DNA of 52,323 bases from positions 1 to 52,323 of the forward strand of contig JAUIEM010000004.1 of NCBI GenBank assembly GCA_030428695.1, in the 5' to 3' direction. The notes under the pieces were generated by a model. It did no database searches and was not told the DNA's origin. It saw nothing but the letters and a program-made list of their open reading frames with translations. Shown here one piece after another: positions 1-8,820 of this stretch (its first letter is position 1; the number at the start of each line of letters is the position of its first letter). Position numbers and translations under genes: made by a program. This stretch comes from a bacterium (GTDB taxonomy: Bacteria; Planctomycetota; J058; JAJDCP01).

Positions 1-1
1 A

Positions 2-1021
2 ATGCTCGAGGAAGCGCTGCCGAAGCGCGACCCCGTCGACACCGGCAGCCTCCCGCGCCGGTTGTGGGAGCGCTCCTCCCCCGCGGACTGGGTCGGACGG
101 CGCCTCGCCGGCGTCGAGATCGGCCACCTGGTCTCGAAGAGCCCGCTGTGCTGGCTGTTCCTCGGCATCCATCCGCAGGGCCAGCACCTGCGCGTCGCCC
201 TGCTGCCGCCGTCCGCGGTCGAGGACGAGGACGTGCGTCGGCGTTTCCTGCGCCAGGTCGAGCTGCTCGACCGCGTCCGCTGCCCGTGGACCCAGGTCGT
301 GCTCGCCCGGGGCTGCAAGGACGGCCTGCTCTACGCGATCATCGCCGACCCGGGCGGTCCCTCGGTGCAGCGCCTCGTCCGCCAGTGCGGGCGGCTGACC
401 GGCCCGGCCGCGATCGAGCTCGCCCTGTGCGTCGGCCAGGCGATGGCCGAGAGCCACGCCCGCCGCATCGTCCACGCCGGCCTCGACCCCGCGTCGCTGT
501 TCCTGCCGCCGACCGGCGGGCTGGTCTTCGGCCTCGTCGAGCGCGTCGTGATGGACCTCGGCGAGATCCCGAGCGAGGTCGGCCTGGCGCACCGCGTGCG
601 GCCGCCCTTCTTCTCCCCTGAGCAGGCCCTCGGTGAGGACCTCGACGAGCGCTCCGATGTGTACGTCGCCGGCGCGCTGCTGTACTACCTCCTGACCGGC
701 CAGCCCCACTTCCGCGGCAGCCGCAAAGAGGTCGCGGTGCAGATGCAGACGACCCCGCCGCCCTCGGTGCGGTCGTTCAACCCGCGGGTCTCCCGCACGC
801 TCGACCGCTTCGTGCACTCCTGCCTCGCGCTCTATCCCTGGCAGCGGCCGGCCGACATCCACGCCTTCAACGAGACCCTGACGCAGATGCTCCAGGACAA
901 GGGCTGGGAGCGCCGCACCCGCCGTATGGAACGCCCGGCTCCGGGGCCGGTCGCGACCGACTTCCCCGTCGAGCAGGTGCACGCCGAGCGCCAGGGCAGC
1001 TGGTGGCTGAGCTCCGCCTGA
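2..1021 (+). CDS. Protein kinase-like protein (probable pseudokinase), possibly 5'-truncated
   Basis: The protein has a Ser/Thr kinase fold with degraded catalytic motifs. Recognisable parts are the C-lobe hallmarks: an SPEQAL segment near residues 205-210 and DERSDVYVAGALLYYLLTG near 215-233, which match the APE and helix-F regions of Hanks kinases. The usual HRDLKPxN loop reads HAGLDPASL (about 158-166), DFG reads DLG (about 185-187), and the ATP-binding Lys position of VAIK is Leu (VALL). Phosphotransfer is therefore unlikely, and a scaffolding or regulatory role is inferred. The first ATG lies at base 2, so the true start may lie outside the window. The C-terminal 40 residues are basic and Pro-rich with no clear domain. 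It is followed after 52 bases by a GspF-like gene on the same strand. Confidence 0.8.
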   Translation: MLEEALPKRDPVDTGSLPRRLWERSSPADWVGRRLAGVEIGHLVSKSPLCWLFLGIHPQGQHLRVALLPPSAVEDEDVRRRFLRQVELLDRVRCPWTQVVLARGCKDGLLYAIIADPGGPSVQRLVRQCGRLTGPAAIELALCVGQAMAESHARRIVHAGLDPASLFLPPTGGLVFGLVERVVMDLGEIPSEVGLAHRVRPPFFSPEQALGEDLDERSDVYVAGALLYYLLTGQPHFRGSRKEVAVQMQTTPPPSVRSFNPRVSRTLDRFVHSCLALYPWQRPADIHAFNETLTQMLQDKGWERRTRRMERPAPGPVATDFPVEQVHAERQGSWWLSSA

Positions 1022-1058
1022 GGCCGCTTGCCGAACGGCCCTCGAAAGTCTAGATGTA

Positions 1059-1093
1059 GGGACTCCCGTCGCGATGACAGGAGTCCCGTTTTT
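1059..1093 (+). terminator. Hairpin plus T-tract overlapping the start of the next gene
   Basis: A perfect 8-bp inverted repeat, GGGACTCC (1059-1066) and GGAGTCCC (1080-1087), is followed by GTTTTTG. The 13-base loop contains the ATG (1074) of the GspF-like gene. The 5' arm contains the only Shine-Dalgarno-like bases (AGGGA). It could terminate the upstream pseudokinase transcript, act as an attenuator, or mask the ribosome site. The long loop lowers confidence in a simple terminator. Confidence 0.5.
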
Positions 1094-2093
1094 GTCGACC
1101 TCCCGCACCGCCTCGCTCCGCCTGCGCGCCGAGCTGCTCGCCCAGCTCGAGCAGCTGTTCCGCGCCGGCATCGGGCCCCTGCAGGCCCTCGAGATGCTCG
1201 ACGCGCCGTCCCTGCCCCTGGTCCATCAACGCCAGCTCGGGGAGGCCCGCGCCGAGCTTGCAGGGGGGACGAGCCTGGCCGAGGCCTTCGAGCTCGCGGG
1301 CGGCCCCTTCGCGGCCATCGACCTCGCCCACCTCGCCGCCGGGGAGGCCTCGGGACGGTTGCCGGAGGCGTGCCTGGCGGCGAGCGAGCGCCTCGACGAG
1401 AAGCGCAAGGCCGTCCGCAGCCTGTGGATGGCGCTCGCCTACCCGCTCTTCCTCCTGCACCTGGCGATCCTGTTCCCCTGGCCGGAGAGCGGCGGCGGCG
1501 GGATCGCCTTCCCTAGCTTCCTCGGCTGGGCGCAGGCGCGCCTGCTCGTGCTGTTCGTGATGTACGGGAGCGTCGGCCTGGCCGTCCTCGGCGTCCGGGC
1601 GCTGACCCGCAGCCGCGCCGGGGCCGAGGGCTTTGACGCCTTCCTGCTGCGGGTGCCGGCGCTCGGCAGCAGCCTGCGCCGGCTCGCGATCGCCGAGCTG
1701 CTCGACGGCTTCGTGTCGCTGGTCGAGGCCGGGCTGCTCTACTCGCAGGCCCTCGCCCAGGCCGGCGCGGCAACCGGCAACCGGGCGATCGGCGGCGCGG
1801 CGGAGCGGGCGGCCGAGCTGCTCGTCGACGGCGAGAGCCTGCCCGTGGCCTTCGCCTCCGAGCCGCAGCTCGGCGGGCTGGGCCAGGGCATCGCGATCGC
1901 GGACACGACCGGGGACATCGCCGGCTCACTGCAGCGCACCGCGCGCCTGGCGCGGGAGCGGGCGAAGACCGCCCTCCGGGGCCTGACCGCGGGCGTCTCC
2001 ATCGGCGCCTACCTCGGGGTGGCGACCTATATCGGCTACCGCATCATCGCCTTCTACGCGGGCTACTTCCAGAGCATCACGGACGTGATGTAG
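1074..2093 (+). CDS. Type II secretion / type IV pilus GspF-PilC-like inner-membrane protein
   Basis: GspF/PilC proteins form the inner-membrane platform that couples the assembly ATPase to pseudopilus or pilus growth. This 339-residue protein shows the duplicated GspF layout. An N-terminal helical half (about 15-110) contains LAELFRAGIGPLQAL-type helices (here QLEQLFRAGIGPLQALEML) and AAGEASGRLPEAC. Hydrophobic segments follow near 120-140 and 155-175. A second helical half contains ELLDGFVSLVEAGLLYSQAL and ends in a third hydrophobic stretch near 305-330. Family members are usually about 400 residues, so this one is short. No ATPase or secretin gene lies nearby. Prepilin-like genes occur at 40.7 and 48.5 kb but are not linked. 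ATG 1074 lies in the loop of a hairpin; the next in-frame candidate is TTG 1092. Confidence 0.75.
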   Translation: MTGVPFLSTSRTASLRLRAELLAQLEQLFRAGIGPLQALEMLDAPSLPLVHQRQLGEARAELAGGTSLAEAFELAGGPFAAIDLAHLAAGEASGRLPEACLAASERLDEKRKAVRSLWMALAYPLFLLHLAILFPWPESGGGGIAFPSFLGWAQARLLVLFVMYGSVGLAVLGVRALTRSRAGAEGFDAFLLRVPALGSSLRRLAIAELLDGFVSLVEAGLLYSQALAQAGAATGNRAIGGAAERAAELLVDGESLPVAFASEPQLGGLGQGIAIADTTGDIAGSLQRTARLARERAKTALRGLTAGVSIGAYLGVATYIGYRIIAFYAGYFQSITDVM

Positions 2094-2106
2094 CCGCGCG
2101 TCGGAA

Positions 2107-2128
2107 CCCGTTCGACACAGCGGGTTGA
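2107..2128. other. Small hairpin after GspF-like gene
   Basis: AACCCG and CGGGTT form a 6-bp stem around a 10-base loop about 14 bases after the stop codon. There is no T-tract, so termination is uncertain. Confidence 0.3.
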
Positions 2129-2156
2129 ATCCGCGCGCTGTCGCTTCGTCTGCAAG

Positions 2157-2311
2157 GGGCCTGTCAGGGAACAAATGCTTGTTCTCGGTGAGGGATCGTC
2201 GTCGCTGGCAAGGAGCGAGGAGCTCGCATACGGGCTGTATTCGGGCGACGAGCGACGCAGCCAGCGGCGGCGAGGGCCAGCGAGAGCAAGCATTTGTTTC
2301 CTGACAGGCCC
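2157..2311. repeat. 155-bp fold-back element with 31-bp terminal inverted repeats (MITE-like)
   Basis: The left arm (2157-2187) and right arm (2281-2311) are reverse complements at 29 of 31 positions and begin GGGCCTGTCAGG. The interior (2188-2280) keeps partial dyad symmetry, for example GCTGGC at 2204-2209 against GCCAGC at 2260-2265, so the whole unit can fold into one long hairpin. It encodes no protein with coding-like composition. It fills most of the 290-base gap between the GspF-like gene and the next kinase. The terminal-repeat structure suggests a non-autonomous transposable element; no target-site duplication is obvious. A large structured RNA or regulatory palindrome is the alternative. 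Confidence 0.65.
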
Positions 2312-2383
2312 TTAGGGTGCACCGCGTGGCGCCGATCTGCTACCCTGTGGGGCGCGCGCCGGCGGGCGCGAGAGGAGAACAGC

Positions 2384-4783
2384 GTGGCGAAAGGCCTGCG
2401 AGCGGGCGAGACCATCGCCGACAAGTACCGCGTCATCCGCCCCCTCGGCAAGGGGGGCTTCGCGACCGTGTACGAGGTCGAGCACCTGCGGCTGCCCGGT
2501 CGACGCTTCGCCTGTAAGGTGATGAAGGCCGGTCTGGCCGCCGATCCCCAGGTGCGGATCCGCTTCCAGCGCGAGTTCTCGCTGACCACCCAGCTCGTGC
2601 ATCCGAACATCGTCGTCGTCCGCGACTTCGACGTGACCGGGGGCATCCTCTACTACACGATGGACCTGTGTCCGGGGGAACCGCTCGCCAGCGTCCTGAA
2701 GAGCGAGCGTCAGCTGCCGATCGAGCGCGCCTGCCGCATCGTGGTCAAGGTGCTCGACGCCCTGCAGATCGCCCACGACTTCGACATCGTCCACCGCGAC
2801 ATCAAGCCGGCGAACATCTTCGTCTCCGCCGAGGACGGCGAGGACGCGGTCAAGGTCCTCGACTTCGGCATCGCCAAGGTGCTGCAGGGCGACCCCCAGG
2901 CCCAGCACCTGACCGCCGAGCAGCAGGTGCTCGGCACCCCGATGTACATGAGCCCCGAGCAGGCCGACGCGAAGACCGTCGACGCGCGCTCGGACCTGTA
3001 CTCGGTCGGCGTGCTGCTGTTCCGGCTGATCGCCGGGCAGGCGCCGTTCTCCGCCGACAACGCGATCGGCTACCTCGTCGCCCACATCATGAAGAAGCCG
3101 CCGCGGCTCGCCGACCTCGCCGACGTCCCCGACGCCCTCGACGCGATCGTCGCCAAGGCCCTCGCCAAACAGCCGGACGAGCGCTTCCCCAGCGCCGCCG
3201 CCTTCGCCGATGCCCTGCGCGCCTTCTGTGGGGAAGGGGTCGAGCTCGGGGCGAGCCTCAGCCCGCACTCGATCGAGCCCGGCACCGACTTCGACCGCTA
3301 CCGGGTCGTGCGCGCGCTCGGCAAAGGCCTGGTCGGCTTCAGCTACGCGGTCGAGCACAGCGGCCTCGGGCAGAGCTTCCGGCTCGAGGTGCTGCCGAAG
3401 CTGACCGCCGAGCTCGGCCGGCACTTCTCCGAGCATGGGCGCAGCCTCGCGGCCTTCTCGCATCCCCGCGTGCTCGCCCTGCGCGACCTCGGCACCGCCC
3501 ACGGCCTGCCGTACATCGTCACCGACCCGCCCCCGGCCACCTGCCTGGCCGACCTGCTCGCCCAGGGGCGGCTGCCGGTGCCGCGCGCCCTGCGCGTGGT
3601 GCGGGAGCTGTGCGAGGCGCTCGAGGCGGCGCACGCCCGGGGCGTGCACCACGGGGCGATCCGGCCGGAGACGGTGTTCGTCGACGAGCGCCAGCAGGTC
3701 GTGCTCGGCGGCACCGGCTACCGCGACCTGCTGCCGAAGATGCCGAGCGACGCGACGGTCGCCCAGTACCCGCCGCACTACAGCTCCCCCGAGGACATCC
3801 TGCGCGGCGAGCGCTCGCGGGCGGCGGACATCTACGCGGTCGGCGCCCTCGCCTTCCACATGCTCGCCGGCCGGCCGCCATACGCCGACTGCAGCGGCGC
3901 CCTGCTCGCGAAGATGCACATCGAGGGGCCGGTGCCCTTCTTCCCGGAGGAGATCTCCGACGCGCTGCCCGAGCACCAGCGCGAGGCGGTGCGCCAGGCC
4001 CTGAACAAGGACCCCGGCGCGCGCTTCGCGAGCTGCTCGGCGTTGATCGAGGCGCTGTTCCAGCAGCAGACCCTGAGCACCTCGCTGTCGCGCGCGCTGC
4101 CGAAGGCGCAGCTGACCGCGCGCCAGGGCGACGGTACCCTGCGCCGCGTCTTCCTGTACGGCGAGGTGCTCTCCCTCGGCCGCAACCGCGCCTCCAACGA
4201 CAGCCGCGACCGGGCCGCGATCCGCCTGCTTCCCTGCCGCAGCCCCGACCTCGACCCGTACAACTGGCAGATGAGCTCGCAGATCAGCGGCTCGCACCTG
4301 ACCGTGCGCTGGGTCGGCGACGGCTACGAGCTCGAGGATCACAGCGCCTACGGCACGGTGCTCGACGAGACGCCGCTGACGCGGGGGACGAAGGGGAAGA
4401 TCGGGACGAGCGCCAGCCTGCTGCTCGCGGGGGTGTTCGAGCTCGAGCTCAGCCAGGTCACGGGTCCGGAAGAGCGGCCGGCGCTGGTCCTCGCCCGGCG
4501 CAACAACTGGCCCCAGCACAGCTACGTGATGTTCGACAGCCAGCTGCGCATCGGATGCGACGAGCGCTGCGCCGTGCGGCTGCCGGGCTCGGAGCCGGAC
4601 AGCCTGGTGCTGACCCGTCGCAACGGGCGCTACTACGGACAGCCCGACGGTCGGGTGCACGTCAACGGCGAGCCGCTGCAGGCGGGCGAGAACCTGCCCC
4701 TGGAGCCGGGCTCACAGCTGCGGATCGGCAGCGCCGAGCTGGTGCTCGCCGAGGTGCGATCGGATGACTTCTTTGTGGTGTGA
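2384..4783 (+). CDS. Ser/Thr protein kinase with second pseudokinase domain and two FHA-like domains
   Basis: This 799-residue cytoplasmic protein starts at GTG 2384, chosen because AGAGGAGAA lies just upstream; the earlier ATG at 2294 would start inside the inverted repeat. Kinase domain 1 (about 15-285) looks active: LGKGGFATVY loop, Lys45 in FACKVMK, HRDIKPAN (137-144), DFG (160-162), SPEQ (190-193). Domain 2 (about 305-560) has the same fold but lacks the Lys (LEVL), has HGAIRPET for HRD and GTG for DFG, so it is a pseudokinase. Residues 585-690 resemble an FHA phosphothreonine-binding domain (LGRNRASND, ISGSHLTV, HSAYGTVLDETPL), and 705-795 look like a second, weaker FHA. No transmembrane segment is seen. 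The stop is 17 bases before the next kinase gene's chosen ATG, so the two are probably co-transcribed. Confidence 0.88.
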   Translation: MAKGLRAGETIADKYRVIRPLGKGGFATVYEVEHLRLPGRRFACKVMKAGLAADPQVRIRFQREFSLTTQLVHPNIVVVRDFDVTGGILYYTMDLCPGEPLASVLKSERQLPIERACRIVVKVLDALQIAHDFDIVHRDIKPANIFVSAEDGEDAVKVLDFGIAKVLQGDPQAQHLTAEQQVLGTPMYMSPEQADAKTVDARSDLYSVGVLLFRLIAGQAPFSADNAIGYLVAHIMKKPPRLADLADVPDALDAIVAKALAKQPDERFPSAAAFADALRAFCGEGVELGASLSPHSIEPGTDFDRYRVVRALGKGLVGFSYAVEHSGLGQSFRLEVLPKLTAELGRHFSEHGRSLAAFSHPRVLALRDLGTAHGLPYIVTDPPPATCLADLLAQGRLPVPRALRVVRELCEALEAAHARGVHHGAIRPETVFVDERQQVVLGGTGYRDLLPKMPSDATVAQYPPHYSSPEDILRGERSRAADIYAVGALAFHMLAGRPPYADCSGALLAKMHIEGPVPFFPEEISDALPEHQREAVRQALNKDPGARFASCSALIEALFQQQTLSTSLSRALPKAQLTARQGDGTLRRVFLYGEVLSLGRNRASNDSRDRAAIRLLPCRSPDLDPYNWQMSSQISGSHLTVRWVGDGYELEDHSAYGTVLDETPLTRGTKGKIGTSASLLLAGVFELELSQVTGPEERPALVLARRNNWPQHSYVMFDSQLRIGCDERCAVRLPGSEPDSLVLTRRNGRYYGQPDGRVHVNGEPLQAGENLPLEPGSQLRIGSAELVLAEVRSDDFFVV

Positions 4784-4800
4784 GCCGCCGGAGTAGCGCG

Positions 4801-7800
4801 ATGAGCTCGATGATCGGCTGCGGCAGCTGCGGCGCCTCCAACCTGGCGGGGGCGCGCCTGTGCTCCCAGTGCGGGCGCACCTTCGTCTACGGCGGGCCGC
4901 CCGCCGACGGCACGATGTCCGGCGGAAACACCTTCGCGGGCGACACGATGAGCGGCGGCAGCACGGTCGTGCGCAGCACGGGCCGCACCCCGCTGCCGCC
5001 GGGCTACACGACCCCCGTGCCGCCCGGGACGCCGCCGCCGCGCGGGACGCCGCCGCCACACGGCGCGCCTCCGGGTCCGCCGTACGGGACGGTGCCGCCG
5101 CCGCACGGGACGCCTCCGGGTCCGCCGTACGGGACGGTGCCGCCGCCGCGCGGGACCCATCCGGGGCCTCCGCCGCCGCCGTACGGGACCGCGCCTCCGG
5201 GCATCCCGCATCCGGGGACGACCCCGCCGCTGACCACGCCGCCGACGCCGCGGGCCCCCGGGGACGCGCCGACGCGCATGCCGACGGACAGCCCCCTGCT
5301 CGCGCCGTTCGGCACGGGGCAGGTCGTCGAGGGCAAGTACGAGCTGCTCGACCAGCTCGGCCGCGGGGGCATGGGCATCGTCTTCCGCGCCCGCCACCTG
5401 TTGCTCGGCGACGAGGTCGCGATCAAGTTCATGGACCCCGGGCTGGCCGCGAGCGCCTCGATCCGCGAGCGCTTCTTCCGGGAAGCGCGGGTGCTGCGCA
5501 GCTTCCGCCACCGGGGCGCGGTGTCGGTGCACGACGCCGGCGAGATCCGCGGCACCGGCGTGCTGTACATGGTGATGGACCTCGCGCCGGGCGAGTCCCT
5601 GTCCGACTACCTGCGCCGCGAAGGGCCCCTGCCAGCCGGCCTCGCGGTCGAGCTCGGGGCGCAGATCCTCGATGTGCTCAGCGCCTCGCACGCCAAGGGC
5701 ATCGTCCACCGGGACATCAAGCCGAAGAACGTGCACGTCGCGCCCGGCCCGCAGGGGCGGCCGCCGCGGGTGTACGTCCTCGACTTCGGCATCGCCAAGC
5801 TGCTGTCCGACGTCGCCGAGCAGGGGGACGTGCAGATCTCCCAGCCGGGCATGGTGATCGGCACGCCGGAGTACATGTCGCCCGAGCAGGCGGCGGGCGA
5901 CGCGGTCGACGCGCGCAGCGACCTGTTCTCCACCGCGGCGGTGCTGTACCGGATGTTGAGCGGGCAGCTCCCGCATCGGGCGAAGACGCGGGTGCGGATG
6001 ATCCACGCCATCCTGACCAAGGAGCCGCCGCCCCTGGCCGGCCTGCGCCCCGAGCTCCCGCCCGGCCTGATCGCCGCGGTCGAGCGCGGCCTGCGCAAGG
6101 ACCTCGAGCAGCGCTGGCAGAGCGCCGAGCAGTTCGCTTCGGCCCTGCGCGGCGGGAGCGTCGCGCCGCCCCCTGCCGGCGTGACGGGGGTGACCGGGGC
6201 GACGGGGCTGACCGGGCCGGGCCCGGTGACGAGCAGCGACCGCACCATCCTCGCCCCCAGCGAGCCGCTGGCGGTGCCCGCCGCGCCTCCCTCCGGCGGC
6301 GGCTGGCTCGGCGCCTTGCTGCTCCTGTGCGCGGTGCTCGGGGCGGGGGCGCTCGGCTGGACCTTCCGCGCCGAGATCGCCGCCTGGTTCGAGCCCGAGG
6401 CGCCGCCGCCGCCCTTCCTCGAGGTGCTCGCCCCGCGCCCGGGTGCGGTCGTCGGGGAGGAGACCCGGCTGCGGGTGCGCTCCTCGGCGCGCCGCCTGCA
6501 GGCCCTGGACCGCCTCAGCGGCGAGGTCTGGGACATGGCGCGGGGGGTCGAGGCCTTCGAGAGCGACCTGCGCTTCACGGCCGAGGGGGCGCGCTGGCTC
6601 GTGCTGATGGAGGGGACGACGGCGCTCGACTCGGTGCGGGTCATCGTCGACACGACCGAGCCCGCCATCAGCCTGTTCTCCCCCTTCGACGGCGAGCACA
6701 CCGAGGCGGCGAGCGTGCTGCTCGACGGGCGGGCGGACGATCCGCACCTCGCCGAGGTGACGGTCAACGGCGAGCGCCTCGATCCGGTCTTCGCCCGCGA
6801 CTTCCCCCTCCGCGCCGGCGAGAACCTGCTCGAGCTGGTCGCCGTCGACGAGGCCGGCAACAAGGGGACGCGCTCGGTGCGCGTCGTGCGCCAGGGCGGC
6901 GTCGAGCAGGGCCCGCCGCTGGCCTTCGAGCTCGAGGCGCCGTCGGAGGCGCGCAGCGCGACGGTCGCCATCGTCGTGCGCTCGAGCGACGCACGGCTGC
7001 GGGCGGTCTCCTTCGGCGGACGCTCGATCGACTTCAGCGGCGGGGTGGTGACCCTGTCCTGGGAGCTCGAGCCCGGTCCGAACAGCACGACCCTGACCCT
7101 GCTCGCCGACGGCCTCGACGACACCGAGCGCGTGCTGCGCTGCGTGTACACGCCCCCGGCCCTGGCCCTGCGCGCGGTCGCGGTCGGCGCGACGCCCTTC
7201 GGCTTCTTCCTCAGCGGGGCGGTCGACGAGGGCGAAGAGGCGGTGATCGAGGTCACCTGGGACGGCAGCACGGTGACCCAGCTCGGCGCGAGCTTCGAGC
7301 ACGAGATCTGGCCGCGCTCGGCGCCGAGCTGGTTGACCGTGCGCGCGGTGCGCGGCGAGGCCTCGGCGGAGTCGAGCTTCGTCGTCAGCTACCAGGAAGG
7401 CGCGAAGGCCTGGCTGCCGCCGCAGCGCGCCAACCTGCTGGCCGAGAAGGGGGCGACCGTGGCGGTCTCCGGCGGCGAGGACGGCTCGGTGCTGCACGAC
7501 GACAACGCCCTCGACGGGCTGTCGCTGCGCCCGCCCTTCCAGCTCGAGCTGACCCTGCCGGAGGCGCGCGACCTGCTCGCCCTGCGGTTCGACGGCAGCT
7601 CGCCCTGGTCGGGGACGACCCGGCCCGCCGTCGTCGAGGTGCGGGACGCGACGAGCGGGCGGCTCCTGTGCGTCAGCCTCCTCGAGGACCAGGCGATCTC
7701 CGGCGCCCTGCTCCCCGCCGGGTTGAACGCCCGGCGGCTGCGGCTCGTCGTCGTCGCCGGGCAGCGCAGCAACATGCCGGTCTGGATCGGCGAGCTCGGC

Positions 7801-8820
7801 GTGCTCGGCACGGCGACCGAGACCGCCCCGGTCACGCCGGTCACGCCGCTGGTCGGGCTGCCGGACAGCGGCCCGGTGCGCGACGCGGTCGACTGGTACG
7901 AGCTCGAGACCTTCCCCCAGGTGCGCCAGGTGGCGAGCCAGCTGTTCGCCGACGGCCGCGTCGAGATCCCCGAGGGCTGGGGGTGGAACCTGTTCGAGTC
8001 GGCCGAGGTGACCGCCTACGGCGAGAATGACGGCAGCCAGTTCCTGTGCGACGGGAACCTGCTGACGAACTGGACCGCGCGCGGCAAGCCGATCGTGTGG
8101 AGCGTGCGGCCCGTGCTCCCGGTCACCCTCGAGCGCATCGTGCTGGTCAAGGGGCTGCTCGAGCGCGCGCGCGGCCCGCGATCGCTGTACGTCTTCGCGC
8201 GCGAGCCCGACACCGAGCGCTTCGTGCCGCTCGCCGAGCTGAGCAACAGCGTCGACCGCCAGGTGATCGGCTTCGAGCTCAAGCGGGAGTTCCGGGCCGC
8301 GGAGCTCTTGTTCATCGCCCACCGGGTCCACGGGGACGGAGCCCTGACCCTGTGCGGTCTGCGCGGCTACGGCAGCGCCTTCCCCGCCGAGCCGCTCGAG
8401 CGCGAGCTCGGCAGGTTCGCGGCGGCGGGCGCGCTGCAGCTGCTCGAGGTCCAGGCCCTGCAGTCGTCCCTGCCCGGCGAGGAAGACCTCCTGCGGCTCG
8501 CGCGCCGGGAGAACGACGACGGGCTGCTGATGCGACCCGAGGATGCACCGGTCGGCTTCCGGCTCGTGCTGTCCAAGCAGGAAGTGGTCGCGGGCATCGG
8601 CGCCCAGCACGTCCGGCGGCGCGCGCTGGTGCCCTGCGAGATCGAGGTCTACGCCCGGGTGGAGGGCCAGGAGGAGTGGGCCCTGCAGGCCGACCTCGGG
8701 GTCAACCGGCTCGCCGCGATCCGGTTCGCGGCGCCGGTGCGCACCCGCGAGCTGCTGGTCGTCTTCCGCCGCTTCGGGGTGCCCCTGCAGCTCAAGCAGC
8801 TCGGCGTCTTCAGCGAGTGA
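4801..8820 (+). CDS. Transmembrane Ser/Thr protein kinase with N-terminal zinc ribbon and large discoidin-like ectodomain
   Basis: A 1339-residue receptor-like kinase. Residues 7-24 form a Cys4 zinc ribbon (CGSCGASNLAGARLCSQC). A Gly/Pro-rich linker (35-165) with GTPPGPPYGTVPPP repeats follows. The kinase domain (about 180-450) has LGRGGMGIVF, Lys209 (VAIKF), HRDIKPKN (303-310), DFG (328-330) and SPEQAA, so it is predicted active. One membrane span lies near 500-522. The outside part contains an Ig-like segment (about 615-700, DEAGNKGTRSV) and two regions resembling F5/8 type C (discoidin) folds (about 870-1010 and 1060-1195, e.g. FLCDGNLLTNWTARGKP). It is probably a sensor of extracellular ligands, perhaps glycans (inference). 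ATG 4801 has GGAG eight bases upstream; an in-frame GTG at 4780 overlapping the previous stop is an alternative. Confidence 0.88.
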   Translation: MSSMIGCGSCGASNLAGARLCSQCGRTFVYGGPPADGTMSGGNTFAGDTMSGGSTVVRSTGRTPLPPGYTTPVPPGTPPPRGTPPPHGAPPGPPYGTVPPPHGTPPGPPYGTVPPPRGTHPGPPPPPYGTAPPGIPHPGTTPPLTTPPTPRAPGDAPTRMPTDSPLLAPFGTGQVVEGKYELLDQLGRGGMGIVFRARHLLLGDEVAIKFMDPGLAASASIRERFFREARVLRSFRHRGAVSVHDAGEIRGTGVLYMVMDLAPGESLSDYLRREGPLPAGLAVELGAQILDVLSASHAKGIVHRDIKPKNVHVAPGPQGRPPRVYVLDFGIAKLLSDVAEQGDVQISQPGMVIGTPEYMSPEQAAGDAVDARSDLFSTAAVLYRMLSGQLPHRAKTRVRMIHAILTKEPPPLAGLRPELPPGLIAAVERGLRKDLEQRWQSAEQFASALRGGSVAPPPAGVTGVTGATGLTGPGPVTSSDRTILAPSEPLAVPAAPPSGGGWLGALLLLCAVLGAGALGWTFRAEIAAWFEPEAPPPPFLEVLAPRPGAVVGEETRLRVRSSARRLQALDRLSGEVWDMARGVEAFESDLRFTAEGARWLVLMEGTTALDSVRVIVDTTEPAISLFSPFDGEHTEAASVLLDGRADDPHLAEVTVNGERLDPVFARDFPLRAGENLLELVAVDEAGNKGTRSVRVVRQGGVEQGPPLAFELEAPSEARSATVAIVVRSSDARLRAVSFGGRSIDFSGGVVTLSWELEPGPNSTTLTLLADGLDDTERVLRCVYTPPALALRAVAVGATPFGFFLSGAVDEGEEAVIEVTWDGSTVTQLGASFEHEIWPRSAPSWLTVRAVRGEASAESSFVVSYQEGAKAWLPPQRANLLAEKGATVAVSGGEDGSVLHDDNALDGLSLRPPFQLELTLPEARDLLALRFDGSSPWSGTTRPAVVEVRDATSGRLLCVSLLEDQAISGALLPAGLNARRLRLVVVAGQRSNMPVWIGELGVLGTATETAPVTPVTPLVGLPDSGPVRDAVDWYELETFPQVRQVASQLFADGRVEIPEGWGWNLFESAEVTAYGENDGSQFLCDGNLLTNWTARGKPIVWSVRPVLPVTLERIVLVKGLLERARGPRSLYVFAREPDTERFVPLAELSNSVDRQVIGFELKREFRAAELLFIAHRVHGDGALTLCGLRGYGSAFPAEPLERELGRFAAAGALQLLEVQALQSSLPGEEDLLRLARRENDDGLLMRPEDAPVGFRLVLSKQEVVAGIGAQHVRRRALVPCEIEVYARVEGQEEWALQADLGVNRLAAIRFAAPVRTRELLVVFRRFGVPLQLKQLGVFSE
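5067..5156 (+). repeat. 45-bp tandem repeat inside kinase linker
   Basis: Two near-identical 45-base units (5067-5111 and 5112-5156) encode the PPGPPYGTVPPPHGT linker repeat. Length variation between strains would be expected. Confidence 0.8.

Noticed and set aside
2157..2311. Integron attC site
   Set aside because: The palindrome lacks the RYYYAAC/GTTRRRY core pairs, and no integrase or cassette array is present.
2294..2383. ATG 2294 as start of the kinase/FHA gene
   Set aside because: It lies inside the right inverted repeat, and the same first residues appear on the other strand from the left repeat. GTG 2384 has a ribosome site.
5067..5156. CRISPR-like or regulatory repeat
   Set aside because: The 45-bp repeats are in frame, have no spacers, and encode a Pro/Gly linker in the kinase.
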